Part shown: piece by piece, positions 45,236-58,490 of the stretch
Position numbering within the stretch: position 1 is the stretch's first letter
Layout: each line of letters starts with the position of its first letter
Source: Bryoerythrophyllum caledonicum
Lineage: Eukaryota; Streptophyta; Bryopsida; Pottiales; Pottiaceae
NCBI GenBank assembly: GCA_963971425.1
Contig: OZ020521.1
Span: 11,921,519 to 11,985,518 of the forward strand
DNA: 64,000 bases
Reading direction: 5' to 3'
Notes under the pieces: generated by a model
Told to the model about the DNA's origin: nothing
What the model saw: only the letters and a program-made list of their open reading frames with translations
Databases searched by the model: none
Made by a program: the position numbers and the translations under genes

Positions 45236-48232
45236 ATGGAGGATGCGTCATATGATAGAGGTGTTCGAGTGCGACCAACCTTGCCTCCAGGTGTTGCTGC
45301 ATGTGAGGGTATTCCTCGAGCATCTTGGTTTTCAAAGCACGTTGTCCTTCGAAACCTGTTAGGGGCTGATGTTGGAATTGGACTGTGCCAGAGTGTTGAT
45401 TCTAGTTTTGTTCCTGAAACTGGTGGTTAGCCGTTTGGAGATGATCATGTTGCGATTCTAATCGTCGAATCCTTCAATGAAGATGACATTCCTCTGAATT
45501 GGATGTTCGCTCTCCGAGCATGGCCAATTCGACACGTCTTCCTCCGTCATATGAGTTTATATGACCAAGAGCAAACAAGCATTTACAACGCTGCTCTTAA
45601 AGTATTTCGTCGCGGACCAAGAGTTGGTCTTTGACAGTATGAAAGCAATTGTCAGAGGGCAGTGGATCATTCTCCATCGAAGAAAGAAGTATTTCTTACT
45701 ACAGAGTCGATAAACTCTATGGCAAGCACCGTCTGTTGTACCGAGGAATTGTACGCAACGATTTCCACGGTGTATAATTTCGGTACTTTGCTCCCAAGTT
45801 CATCGTGACATTCGAGGTGTTTATTTTCGGAAACATGTTTTGCTTGATGTGCAGAGGCAGATGCATATGGATTCCACTCGGAACCATGTGGTGACGCTTG
45901 ATGGAATTGATGTTTGCCACGATGCGTGGTGTACTATCATGGGGTCAGCCGAGCTACATTTTACTGGTACAAAAGTGATGCAAAGGATGAAGTGCGAGTC
46001 GGGCCACATGGCAATACAAGTACAAAGAAGCCCCGCACTTATACCCTTCAGACTATTGCTACTTTGCACAATATACTTGATGATGCTGATGATCATAGTC
46101 CTAACAAGACTACTACACTTGGCACTGGGAGAAGGTCATCTCTAAACATCTTTCGTCCTCCTTTCAGTGGGGTGCAGTGCTACTCAAAGTGAATGTAGTG
46201 AATGCCAGATTTGGCCTCAATCTAATATCCTTGTCAGGTCTTAGTCGAATTCGAAGCTCTAAAGTTGAACAATACTCCATAGATAAGCCTGGTGACAACT
46301 TTGCTCGCCAGGCTTCTCTGTGGAGTATTGCAACCAACTTAAGCAATTAAAGAAGGCTACCACACGAGGATCCTCCGCATATCAAATGTGGAAAGTCAAA
46401 TTACAGTTACATCAAGCCTCTCAACAGACTCATCGTATCCTATATTATGGGAACCAAAAGAACTCAGAGGAAAATCCAGATGAGGTTGTGTGCATCATCC
46501 ATGATAAAATAGACCACAGCAAAACAACATCTCTCTATTTTTCTCATAAAAATAAAGCAACGGAGTCTTTTATGAAACTCCCTGTGGCTGTAACTGGAAT
46601 GATTGCGCATGGACATAGAGATGTTCGCTATGCGCATTATAGTCTTGACATCTTTCCCACCGACTCCAATCACACTGTTGGATCCATTGCTAAGTTATTT
46701 TGGGACTTAGAGAGACCCCCCGTGTATTCCTCTCGTGAATTATTTGCAGGAGGGAGAGCTTTTCCTCTATTTGAGGCAATGCTTGTAGATGCTAATGTAT
46801 GCCTTGGATCTCTTGTTGTTCCACCAATTGAATCTCTTCCAACAAAACAATTGCCACCAATTCTCCAAATGCAGTTGGATAATGCCACATGGGACAATTA
46901 GAATAGATATTTGTTTTCTTTCTTCTCCCTCCTTGTTCATATGGGTATTTTTTGTGAAGTGTATGTCAACTTCTTGCTTGTTGGTCATACTCACGAAGAT
47001 ATTTATGCAATGTTTAGGAGATGGAGTACCAAACTTAAGTCAAACAGCTATCCAACGATCCCACTCTTGATGAAGTCATTCATAAATGCTCAGGTGAAGC
47101 CAGTCATACCACATCTCATTGAAGAGGTGCCTGACTTCAAGGGCTTTTTAGAAGGGTATTTGTGTGTTGGCAAGGAAGCCCTTATAGGTCATACGAAGGG
47201 CCAACAATTCAAGTTTTACAGTGACTCAAATGGTTTGCCAAAGACGTAATAAACACCATATTCATTATATTGGGAGATTGTGAGCCTCCCAATTTAATAC
47301 GTATGTTGCTCTTGAGCTCTAAAATGTACCCACTATGCACATTCAACTCGAGTCGAGCTGAATGTGCACTAGATCAAAATCATGGAAATCTCCCAATATG
47401 ATGAATATGGTGTTAATACAAAGTTCTTTGTATAGATAGGGATTGGTCGCCAATGGAGAATGGAGGAATTCAACTTTGGAAACTAATGGCGGATGGTAGG
47501 CCAATATTGCCTTGTAGATAGCCGCTTCGTCTCATTCCGCTACGTCATGAGAATTATGATGAGGTTTTGAAGGGCATCTCTGGGTTTCTAAGTCTTTGGG
47601 AGTCTATGGCAAACGAGGATCACTCAAGTGAATACAGGAGGAAGAATGAACATATTATGTACTATTGGAGGGGTGTTAAGGCTGCTCTCGACGTGCCATT
47701 GGAAGAATCGCCTTCCCTACGAGAGGGATTTTGGCCACTATTTAGATACACTCCATCAATGGTGGATGAATATGAGATTGACGATACGCTAAGGGAGGAT
47801 TACGCAGAAGATCCTCCATTCATTGGACAACGACGTCATTGTCCCCCCCCCATCGTTTTGGCTTAGTAGAGATGTGCACGAGGGTTATTTGCTTGTGGTA
47901 CGTCTTGCTGATAGAGATGTCCGCCCATTTTGGATTGCCTTAGCGTTGACAAATCCGCATCCGGATTGTGAACATTCTCAAGGGATTAAAGTGCAATACT
48001 ACAAACCTGCATCCATGCGTCATGTGAGTCCGGACACATACGAAGGGTGGGATTCTACTCATGGGAATAATTGGGTCAAAGAAACTGAATCTGAACCAAC
48101 GTAGGTGTATACCGATTGTATTATAACTGCTTGGAAACCTAGGTTGCGTGGAAACATGAGCTCCTCTAGGCCCAAAATTCCAAAAACTCAGGTGGACATC
48201 ATCAAGGCATCTTTAGCTGAATATTAGATTTG
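45236..48232 (+). pseudogene. DUF7869-type (KDZ-like) transposase, broken
   Basis: ATG follows an acceptor. N-terminal part 45236-46192 has stops but keeps one frame, including VCHDAWCTIMGVSRATFY and GPHGNTSTKKPRTYTL. Main catalytic part 46320-47249: VVCIIHDKIDHSKTT (first acidic residues), SLDIFPTDSN, LQMQLDNATWDN, a TAG replacing a probable Lys at 46899, NRYLFSFFSLLV, VYVNFLLVGHTHEDIYAMF, then RRWSTKL. The D-N and GHTHED-I blocks are the hallmarks of the DUF7869 domain found in large transposon families of bryophytes, corals and oomycetes. A MITE interrupts it at 47251. Downstream, 47567-48104 continues (YYWRGVKAALDVPLEE, FWIALALTNPHPD). The role is mobilisation of the surrounding element; it is inactive now. 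Confidence 0.75.
47251..47414. mobile_element. 164-bp MITE inserted in the transposase
   Basis: Inverted arms AAACACCATATTCATTATAT and its near complement, continuing through TTGGGAGATT, bound an insert at the codons after SDSNGLPKT. Reading resumes with YKVLCIDRDWSPMENGG. The interior has its own palindrome, GCACATTCAACTCG with CGAGCTGAATGTGC around 47337-47367. The target duplication is unresolved. Confidence 0.8.
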
Positions 48233-50045
48233 AATGATTTTTTGTGGATTGAAGTTATCTACCAAATATGAAATCGGTGGAAGTTCATATTTTGGTTATT
48301 TGAATTTGTGTTGCCCTTGGATTGAATATCCTTTTAAGGCTTGTAACAAATTTGTATCTAATATGTGATGCAATCGCAGACTATTGTGTGCGTAGCATAT
48401 TTGTAGATAGAATTTGATAACAAGTTGTTTCATCAAGTGATGTATTGTGTTGTTTTCCATAATATACGACGTTCCCATTATTTTGTTACATTGTTGACAA
48501 ATGAACCTTGGTCCACATTGTGAGTGTGAGTATTTGTACATTTATCCTCGTTGCATTGATGTCTCCTATTAATAGTAATTCTTTAATGGATTGATGTAAT
48601 ATATGTTATCTTCTCAATGACCATTTTGTTTGGAAATTGTATAATCTTCTAAAATTTGATTTTTTTTTCTTCCAAATGAAAAGATATTCATTTTAGGTGG
48701 TTTGTGAATGAGTTTATATGTGTATTTCAGTCCAATTTTGAGCCCTACTGGGGTTAATCAGATTCATTGGTTATGGCATTTTCATGGGTTCAATTTAATT
48801 CTTGTTATGCTATTTTTTTCATGATGTATTATTTTTTCTTAGATAATATGCTCCATATTCAAATACATTCTTGATAATCTAATATCTTTATACACGAAAT
48901 CATATCAAAGGCCTACTCAATTTCATACAAAAATTATTCAATAATCCATGTTATATTCAAATACTTCAAGATTTTGAGACAAGATTGAGTCTCAATTTAA
49001 TACATAGTCTCAAATTAATGAAATAATGAAATGCCTTAAATTAGGCACCATGATAAAATGAGACTCTGAAATGTCTCATTTTAATGAATATGGCGTTCAA
49101 TGTGCTTGTTTGAAGGATGACTTGAAGATTTAGGTGCATATCAAGTGATGCATCCCGTAATTCAAATGGTGTCGGACATCATTAATGATTACATAGTTTG
49201 TTGTAAACTTGCAGCTTGTTGAAAAAAAACAATATCTTCTCACAACAATATTACAAAACATATTGGAGTTTGTAAAATTAGGTTTTGTAGGGGTAGAGGC
49301 TATACCATGTGATTATATTACTTGGTACATAGTATTTTGGAATTGAGTCTATCTAGCGGAGCTAATTTGATTGCATATCAAACTAAAAAAGAAGTTTTTC
49401 TACAGCTACTCAGAGCAAACCAGCATTCAAAGCTCATAGAGACTTCATTTTTGCATGGTTGCTTGTCAAATAATGCCCTTGCACTTGTGATTGTTTGGAA
49501 GAGAGGTACTATTATAGATGGTAGCTTATGTATCTATTTGGAGGGTGTTACAAAGTATAAATAATCACCAATTGACCCATAGGAATATCAAGGGTGGTTA
49601 TGGGCATCATTGATAGTTGAAAGGTTGAAGAAAGCTAGTGTAAAAGAAGGATATAATTGCATAAATAGATGTTGCGTTGAAGAAGTTTTTAGAGTTAATT
49701 ATATGAGGATGTGAGTAGTTGATGTAGTCTTCCATGTTATAATACCTTAAAGATGGTGGTAGTAGTAATAGATAGTAGGTGAAGCGCATGTTCTTAGAGT
49801 GGTAGTTTGACCACTAATGGTTTTTAGTATATGGTATGAAATGTATTGTAATTTTTTTGGATATGAATATTGTATCAATAAGACTATATGATCTATTTAT
49901 ATTTTTTAAATAATTAGATTGGATTATTTTTACCACTAGTATAATATGTTGAATAGTTTATTTGGTTGGCTTAACTAATTTAATGGTTAGTTAGGTGTGG
50001 TTTTGAATGCCTAGAATGTATTACATTTAATTATGGCATGGTTGT
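48233..50045. other. AT-rich flank, no gene seen
   Basis: Contains a half palindrome (TTTATCCTCG at 48541) that may be a remnant of the element's repeats, and short internal inverted words near 48980-49090 (GAGACT/AGTCTC). The right boundary of the large element could lie here. No gene supported. Confidence 0.45.
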
Positions 50046-51000
50046 CTTATCCCCTAAATTTCTTTGATAATTTCACACTGACAACACTTCAAACCTGCTT
50101 ATTTCAATGCAATGTGTAAGGAAGAAAACCAAAACTCCTATTTCTAGATTTAACCATAGGATCTCAATTAAAACTTATTCTGTAACTTACATTTTAAAAA
50201 ATTCATAAAGTTTGACCACTTGGATTGTAATATTATAGTGTTTGAAGTAGAGAAAAGGGTCCATTTTCTTCCCTGCGTTTAGTAGATCAGGTAAAATTTG
50301 ACTTCACTTGTTGTCAGATTTTTGCACTACACAAGGTCAAAATTCATTACCATCATGTTAAGCATGATATTAGCTCCTTCTACTCCAATTTTTAGAGGTA
50401 GAAAAAGGGTGTAGCGTATTCAAAAGAATTGTCCAAGAAGTAGAGGTTCAAAAATTGCCAATATGTGTTATATTTTTTTGTGAACTAGATATGGTTTAGA
50501 AAGAGAATCCGAATGGTCAATAAGAAGGTTTACACCACATAATGCTGCAAAAAAAATAAAAAATAAAAAATATGATGATCTCAAAGTTTTATGTTAAAAA
50601 CAAGAAGTTTTTTTGGTAGTTTGCCCAACAATGTGCGATAAATGTGTGAAAATGTTCGACTTGGATTAATATGTTTTTTTTCACCAAAGATAAGAGATTT
50701 TTTTATAATATTAAACGAAATAATATAATTAGCTAGTATAGAAAACCTCACATTCAATAGAGTGTCATAGCAGAAGTTTTTGGAGTTGCCCGACTTGCCC
50801 ACTCTCCCCATTTGAACTTCAAAGCCCTATAACATTTTCATTAAATGTTGAATTTAGGAAAAAAGAATTGGACTCACACAAAGCGTTTAGTAATTTCCAT
50901 CTACGTTGAAAATTTCAAAGAAAACTATTATAAAATGTGACACCATAGGAACCTGCCCAAACCTTCTAGAGTCCTCCAAGGGGACTCTTGGAAATTTTGG
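50046..51000. repeat. Dispersed non-coding repeat (family of 21.45 and 39.85 kb)
   Basis: Co-linear with 39.85-40.58 kb: ATAGGATCTCAATTAA, TTTGACCACTTGGATT-like, TGGTCAATAAGAAGGTTT, CATTCAATAGAGTGTC. Non-coding. Confidence 0.6.
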
Positions 51001-51960
51001 AGTTAATATTATGTTGAAGAGTATTTTTTAATAACCATGGCCCATCATGATAGAAGTATATTTATGTTCTAATCCACAATTAACATGTTTGAAAAAGATA
51101 TACAAAGGATGATCAAATATTCTATTTACCATGTAAAATTAATTTCTTCACCTATGCCTATTGGCAAAAGGTTTGACAACAAATCTTATTCTCTTTCTTG
51201 GAAAAGTATTTTTTTGTCTTGTACCGTACTTAAATAATCGGATTCTCTATCATTTGTTAAAGATGATATTTTGGAGTGTTTCAATATCGAACGATATATC
51301 ACAATCAACACTCATAATTAAATATTTTCAATCATAGCTATCATGATTTTTTTGTTATCTAAGCACAATCTTTTGACTTCATTAGCATGATTATTATCTC
51401 AAGTAGATGATTTTAACTTGTTGGATAAACCCAATTTTTTATCATTATTTATTTTGATATATTTGCTAAAATGAAAAATTATCAACCATGGGTCATTAAA
51501 TACTCCAAAAGCCAACATCAAAGTAGTATCATTGTATTGTAATTTAAAACATGAAGTATTAATATTTTATAATATGAATGTTATAATTGTGTGTCATTCT
51601 TGTTCATATATTAAAATGATATTCCATGGTGATTTTATGTCTAAAATTCAAATCCTACCAAAAAAAATATTTTAGATGACTATAGATAGTAATGAATCTA
51701 ATCATGTTTTTAGATTTGATTACGTCTGAGAAATCGACGTGGACTTTAATTTACAGTTCTATTCTTGAAAAAAAATTTGTCTCCAAAGACAAGTTTGAGG
51801 GTCGCTCCGCTTTACCCGAATCCATACTTCACCAACAAGCCCCATTCATACAAACATCTCACCAGACAACCGACGCACCAACGCATGAGCCATAACTCCA
51901 TAGGCATCAAAGGTACTCGACTAAACCAGCAAAAAAAGCAGAACATCATTCTGCACTCAC
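51001..51960. other. AT-rich intergenic DNA
   Basis: No gene seen. 3' flank of the left histone gene begins near 51960. Confidence 0.55.
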
Positions 51961-51981
51961 ACAGCACCACGCCTCTTTGGT

Positions 51982-51997
51982 GGGTTCAAAAGAACCC
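51982..51997 (-). promoter_or_regulatory. 3'UTR hairpin of left H3.3 gene
   Basis: Perfect 6-bp stem with 4-nt loop (GGGTTCAAAAGAACCC) about 55 bp beyond the stop codon, duplicated at the same position after the right H3.3 gene. Conservation in both copies suggests an mRNA 3'-end function, but simple recent duplication could also explain it. Confidence 0.5.
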
Positions 51998-52052
51998 CAA
52001 ACTTTTTTTATAATTTTTTGGGTTTTTTCATACAAAGTCCGGGCGAGTCGGC

Positions 52053-52944
<892 letters not shown>

Positions 52945-53497
52945 CTACAACTAACGAAAAACAAATGTTCGAAATGTGAGACCAAACCCTAGAGTATATT
53001 GACCAAACAAAAACCACAACAAGCAGAAGTCATTGGTCCACCTCGAAGGAACCACGACAACTCGCGCTCAAAAAGAAAACTGAGTCACATGGTTTTTGAA
53101 CAAACCCACACACTCTCTCAACCGCCTCACACACTAAAACACCCGCTCAGACAACGTCTCATACCAAGAAGTACACAGACCGACTCACATGGTCTTAAAC
53201 AACCGGCCGTAACTTCACACACTGCACGATAAAGCAAAGAAAACACAACCGTCTCAAACTACCACCTAACCAAGGGTTTCGTCGCCACTTCCGCCCCCGC
53301 CAAAGAAAACCCCCGCAACTCAACCTAAAGCATCAGAATCACGACGGCCACGCAACTCACACACGCCTCCTCACAAAACAAAGCCGAAGGCGAACACACA
53401 ACAAGACACCCTCCCAGACGAGGGTTTCGTCAACAAACCCCAGGCCACACACTTCACCGACACGGACCTAAAAAAAACGGCGATGCCGCGCACATAC

Positions 53498-53660
53498 CTT
53501 GTAGGAACGGGACGGCGATGCGGGCAGAATGCGTGCGACGAAACTCACACAAAACGCGAGAGATGGCGATGGCGAGAGCGAGAGACGAGAAATGTGAAGA
53601 GCTTACAACAGAAGTGGGAAAGGTTGCCAGGAGCTTGAAAGGCCGTCTTTAGGGCGCCGT
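53498..53660 (-). promoter_or_regulatory. 5' non-coding exon and promoter of left H3.3
   Basis: CT/CG-rich leader (CTCTCGCTCTCGCCATCG on the minus strand) matching the leader of the right copy near 59.9-60.0 kb up to the donor ACAAG|GTATGT. GCCGTCGGAT-like words lie just upstream of both. Confidence 0.6.
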
Positions 53661-54959
53661 CAAAAGCAGCCTGACGAGCGCCCTCTGCCGTCCGATCTGT
53701 TCTTCATCCACGGTCGGGATGTCCGCGGAGCCGAGACCTGATCTCAGCCGTCGGATCTGAAACCACATCGACCGTCGATGTGCTATGATCTTACGATAGT
53801 AATTTGATTTGACGAGTTGATAGTAATTCTTGGATTGGTGGAAGTTGTTCTCGCTATGAAGAAAAAGTAAAAGTAGGGATATTTTTGGAAAATACTTGAA
53901 GAAGATTTGGAGATTTGTATCTTTGATTGAAGTGTTATTAATGAAGGGTTTATTTAAGATCCTTCGATAACATTAAGAGAACTCATAGTATTAAAATCAA
54001 TAATTCTCAAAAGTAATAAAATATGTGTATTTTTTAAGAATAGAATTTCTGGGATAATTATTTTAAATAATCTTTACTACAAGATCAATATGTTTTATGT
54101 TAACTGAATTCCACATAAGAATCTATAAAAAATAAATTACAGTATTTTTCAAAATATTTGAAAATTACGTCATCGCATTTTAGAAAAATTGTCTTGAAGG
54201 ACTTTGGGGTTTTTTTAATTTTAAATCTTCATTCTGACATCCTTTATTCCGTCTTTTCAAAATAATGAGAAGAAGAATTGCGGTCTTTGAAGGAAGATTT
54301 TGTCCCTTTGTGAATTACTTTTGTTTTTTTACGATTCTACTTGTGGAATTTTATGTCATGTTTGTAGTTGCTCCTTAAAGTTTTAAATTACCGACCTCGC
54401 ATTCAATTTTTACACATCAACCTTCTTTTTATTTATTTGAAGATTGATTTCATTTTAGTCCTTGATTTTTAAATTTTCTTCATGTGCATGTAACATTCTA
54501 AGATTTGTAATTACGTCTATGATATAAGGGTTCTGTAATTGAATATAGTTTCCTTTAATGCCAAGGAGGCCCAAACCAGGCCTCTTGGCACTGTTTTTTT
54601 CGAAATCTTGCATTGTGTGTTGTTTGTCGAGCTTCAATGTACTCGAAATGTAGGTGCTCGCTATGTCCACGGATCACTCACAACAAATTTTGGTCAAATT
54701 TGACACATGTAGCTCCAGATAAAGTTGATTGTTCAATTTGTAGACTCCTCAATCATTTCTTTTTCTTTTCTATGTCTTTTGATAACAATCATATTTTTGT
54801 ATTCACAATTGCTACTTCCATATCGCTCGTTGCTACCAACTTGGAGCTAATGTAGGTTTTGCTCAAGAACCTAACAGTTTTGGTAAATATCTTATGCGTT
54901 CTCCTACAGGAGAGACCGTTTATTCAAGAAAGGTCCTAGTGTCTACACATCTATAGTTT
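53661..54959. other. Intergenic, no gene seen
   Basis: Turns strongly AT-rich by about 53.9 kb. Short frames only. Confidence 0.55.
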
Positions 54960-55315
54960 ACATATTCTACTATGATAATATTTATAAAAAATATTGAATT
55001 TGAATGCTTGTCATCGTCATAAGATTATTTCATACAACATCATCACTTACATATTCTACTATGATAATATTTATAAAAAATATTGAATTTGAATGCTTGT
55101 CATCGTCATAAGATTATTTCATACAACATCATCACTTACATATTCTACTATGATAATATTTATAAAAAATATTGAATTTGAATGCTTGTCATCGTCATAA
55201 GATTATTTCATACAACATCATCACTTACATATTCTACTATGATAATATTTATAAAAAATATTGAATTTGAATGCTTGTCATCGTCATAAGATTATTTCAT
55301 ACAACATCATCACTT
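54960..55315. repeat. Perfect tandem repeat, 4 x 89 bp
   Basis: Units start at 54960, 55049, 55138 and 55227, each beginning ACATATTCTACTATGATAAT and ending CATCATCACTT. I see no differences between copies, so the amplification is very recent. Non-coding, AT-rich. Confidence 0.95.
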
Positions 55316-56707
55316 ACAAAAGGTGCTTGAATTCATAAACAACATTTTCCAAATTTCTACTAGCAATAACAACCTTTTTTTTTAAATGGTTGAAAAAATA
55401 CCATTCACAATGTTTCATTTTTAAAATAAAACACGTAAATATCAGCCATTTATTTTTTTTGTTTAGTAAATATATGGAGCCTTTTGATTTATTTTATACT
55501 TTTGATGTCATTCAACAATAAATATTATCTAATCAACAATATCTAATTTATTTAGATATTTTCTTTTATATTTCCTCAAAGCTAACAATCAAAATAATGT
55601 ATGGATTCATTTTATGTATTTAATCATACTTAAATATAAAACATTCAATTGAATCACTCTAATTACATTATAAAATAATTCAAATTGTATTGTTTTCTGT
55701 TTCTAGCTTTATATTTTCAAATTTTGAATATGATTTGTGCCACAACAATATTTAGTTTCAATGAACCTACATATTCATCAAAATATTGAGACTCAATGTA
55801 CAACTTTCCATGAATATTGTTGAAAACTTGACAATTTACTATTAGTTGTTTGTAATTGCGTGGTTAACATATATTGCTCTGGCAAGATAGTATCTATATA
55901 TTACATCCCTCTAGTGCAATTCGATCATTGAATTGTTCTCATAGCACAATACATGGTTGTTTATAATATGGTTTATTGTTTAAAATTTATGTTTCTACAT
56001 CAAAAAATATTTAAAATATTTTAATTGAGAAGGAAGTAGCCACAGTTAAATAGTGTTCTATAGACATACATTATATTTTCATTATTTTCATATATTTTGC
56101 ATATTTTTTAAAATGTTTATTTAGGATGACCATGTCATGGTACAACTTGAATATGCAAGAACTGTTGAATGAAGATTTGATTGATTATTACTTGTTTCAC
56201 TACAATCCTCCCAATCAAGAGTTCAAATACTATAATTCTAGAATCACCAGAGTTTGCAATGCAATTATGGGATAAAAAATCAATCTCAAATGTACGTCAT
56301 GTGAGTTTGGGATGGCTGATTGATTAGATCCATTGTATATATGCTTCATCACAACTCAAACCACTAGATCTAAGCCTATTGTTAATCTCAACCCTTTTAA
56401 TCTTTACAATGTGAAACCATACATTTGACTTGTACCTTCACACACTCATTAGGATTTAACTTAAAATGTCATTACTTCACCAAGTCTTCATAAAACCCTT
56501 GCTTAGCACTTCCTAAAACCGTCCAACAACTCTTTAGAAACCCTAGCAACATTACATCATCTCCTTCCCTAATTCTTTAGCTCCTCATTATTGTTGGAGG
56601 GAGAGGGAGAGGGAGGGAGGGAGAGAGAGAGAGAGTCCTCCCTAGACAACTAGACTTTCATGCATCCGATTAACCTTGTTATCATCCACAATCATCAAAA
56701 AATTACT
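55316..56707. other. AT-rich intergenic DNA with a GA microsatellite
   Basis: No gene seen. A GGGAGA/GAGAGA microsatellite is at about 56595-56638. Confidence 0.6.
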
Positions 56708-57074
56708 ACCGTAGGTGAACCTCTAGTTCGGCTTAAAATAATTATAAAAGTCCATGCCGAATTATGTGGATTTTTTTTGGTTGAAAATGCCGAATTTATT
56801 GGGAATGTATATTTACAGATTTTGTCACATTGAGTACATCAAAGAGGTTTGAGGCTTGGAAAGGTCTTCATTCATGGCCTCTCGTACATGAACCTTAGTT
56901 TTGGAATCCCGAGGTCTTGAGTTCAATCCCCATGGATGTCAAAGTAGGTAAAATACAATAATCTATGACTTCATGCCAAAAATTACATTATTATTACCTT
57001 GAATGTCGAATGTCATTTTTCACTTTAATTAATTATTCGGCCTTAAGGTGCCAAACTAGAGGTTCACCTACGGT
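56708..57074. mobile_element. 367-bp MITE with ACT target duplication
   Basis: Inverted termini ACCGTAGGTGAACCTCTAGT (left) and its exact complement (right), flanked by ACT at 56705-56707 and 57075-57077. The interior around 56870-56940 has GGTCTTGAGTTCAATCCCC, which resembles the B box and T arm of tRNA-derived promoters. No coding capacity. Confidence 0.85.
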
Positions 57075-58163
57075 ACTCAACCCCTTATAACTCCTATTTC
57101 CCCGGTGAACTAGAAATTTGATATATCCTATCAATTTACAACTTAATTTTTTTTTAATCTAAAATCAAAAGGTTATTCTTCTTCAATTTGGAAAACTTTA
57201 ATTTCATAATAGATGATTTCAAATCATTCATTTATAAATTTGCATCATAAATAATCTAAAGATATCTTTTGGTAACACATTTCTTAATGAATAATTCCAT
57301 TTTTTGAAGAAAAAAATTGACTCATATGCTAATGCGTAGAAATCTTAATTTTATTCAATTCATTTAAGAAGTAATTTTAAAGACAAAATATTATTTAGAT
57401 TCTAGGCAAACTAGGAGGTATAGTAAATCTAAATGATGGCATTTACATTTCATGCATTCTATTCTAATTTCTTTAATGAAAACAATGTAATCTACCCCTA
57501 GCTCGTCCAAGTTTCCTAAAAGTACTTCAAGTTCCCCTACATTTGATTTAAAAATATCCAATATCTTCCACACATTTCTAACCCCAAAATTCCCAAGAGT
57601 CATTGGAGGAAACCTTTAAAGTCCCCCAAGAAGATTGTTGGGAATTTAGAGGTTAAAACCTAATTGCATGGATTTTTTCTAGGACCATGTGGGTTGAAAT
57701 TACTACCTTCAGGGGCAAAAATGGGCACAAAAAAAGAAACTACCCCTTTATTTATGTACCACTTGTATTATTTACCATGCATGACATTTTAATAATAGCA
57801 ATGTTAAGGTGTACCACTAACTTCCTTATTTATCACCGCCATCCTATATTTGATCTCAATTCCACCCCACATTCACCTCATTACTACCCAATCACTCTTT
57901 GTCAGCTCTTGTTTTAGGCTTACTATTGGTCAAGACGTGTGACTTTTGGCCAACGCTCAAGGGCGGTACCTAGTGGCAGAATTAGGCCAAAGTAGCAACA
58001 CACTTTGAAAATTCATAACTAGTTCAATTTTCATTGGAAAAGTAACAAATCACTTGGGATGAGATTGTAATTTTATTGTCTATCACAAAAAACTAAATGT
58101 ATGATTATTTGGGTTTTGCATATATGCACATTGCTCAATCTGGTGGTCATAGGCTTGTAAACC
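57075..58163. other. AT-rich intergenic DNA
   Basis: No gene supported; a possible eroded repeat end lies near 57600-57655 (AAGTCCCCCAAGAAGATTG). Confidence 0.5.
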
Positions 58164-58463
58164 TTAACCTTTTAAGGCCGATCAACCATATATGGATTGA
58201 TTCTCGACAAAAACCTTTATAGAGAGCGCTATAGGCCACCTCAAAGGAAAATGTTGACCAAGACTTAGAGGTGGAGGAAGATGGGCATCTTTTGTGACTA
58301 TCGCCACCGCAATTGGTGCAAGCATCGACGAGCTACAGTGATTTCCATGAAACAAGTTTGTAGATTTTTGGTCTGAAATATAACCATAGATGCCCTTCTA
58401 CATGTTATAGAACACTCGCAGATCCTCACATGCCAAAAAATCTCATTGGCCTTAAAGGGTTAT
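58164..58463. mobile_element. Short MITE, homologous to 27.54-27.84 kb
   Basis: Ends TTAACCTTTTAAGGCC and the complement of TATAACCCTTTAAGGCC. The interior GAGGAAGATGGGCATCTTTT matches the copy at 27.65 kb. Confidence 0.7.
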
Positions 58464-58490
58464 ACTTATCTTACACATGCACAAGGCTAC

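Noticed and set aside
46271..46329. 59-bp hairpin in the transposase region as a separate mobile element
   Set aside because: Arms AATACTCCA and TGGAGTATT are clear, but it is too short and has no second copy or target duplication visible to me.
54960..55315. Evenly spaced direct repeats as a CRISPR array
   Set aside because: Head-to-tail tandem units without spacers, in a plant nuclear context.
56870..56940. tRNA gene
   Set aside because: Only a B-box/T-arm-like word is present; no foldable cloverleaf could be made out.
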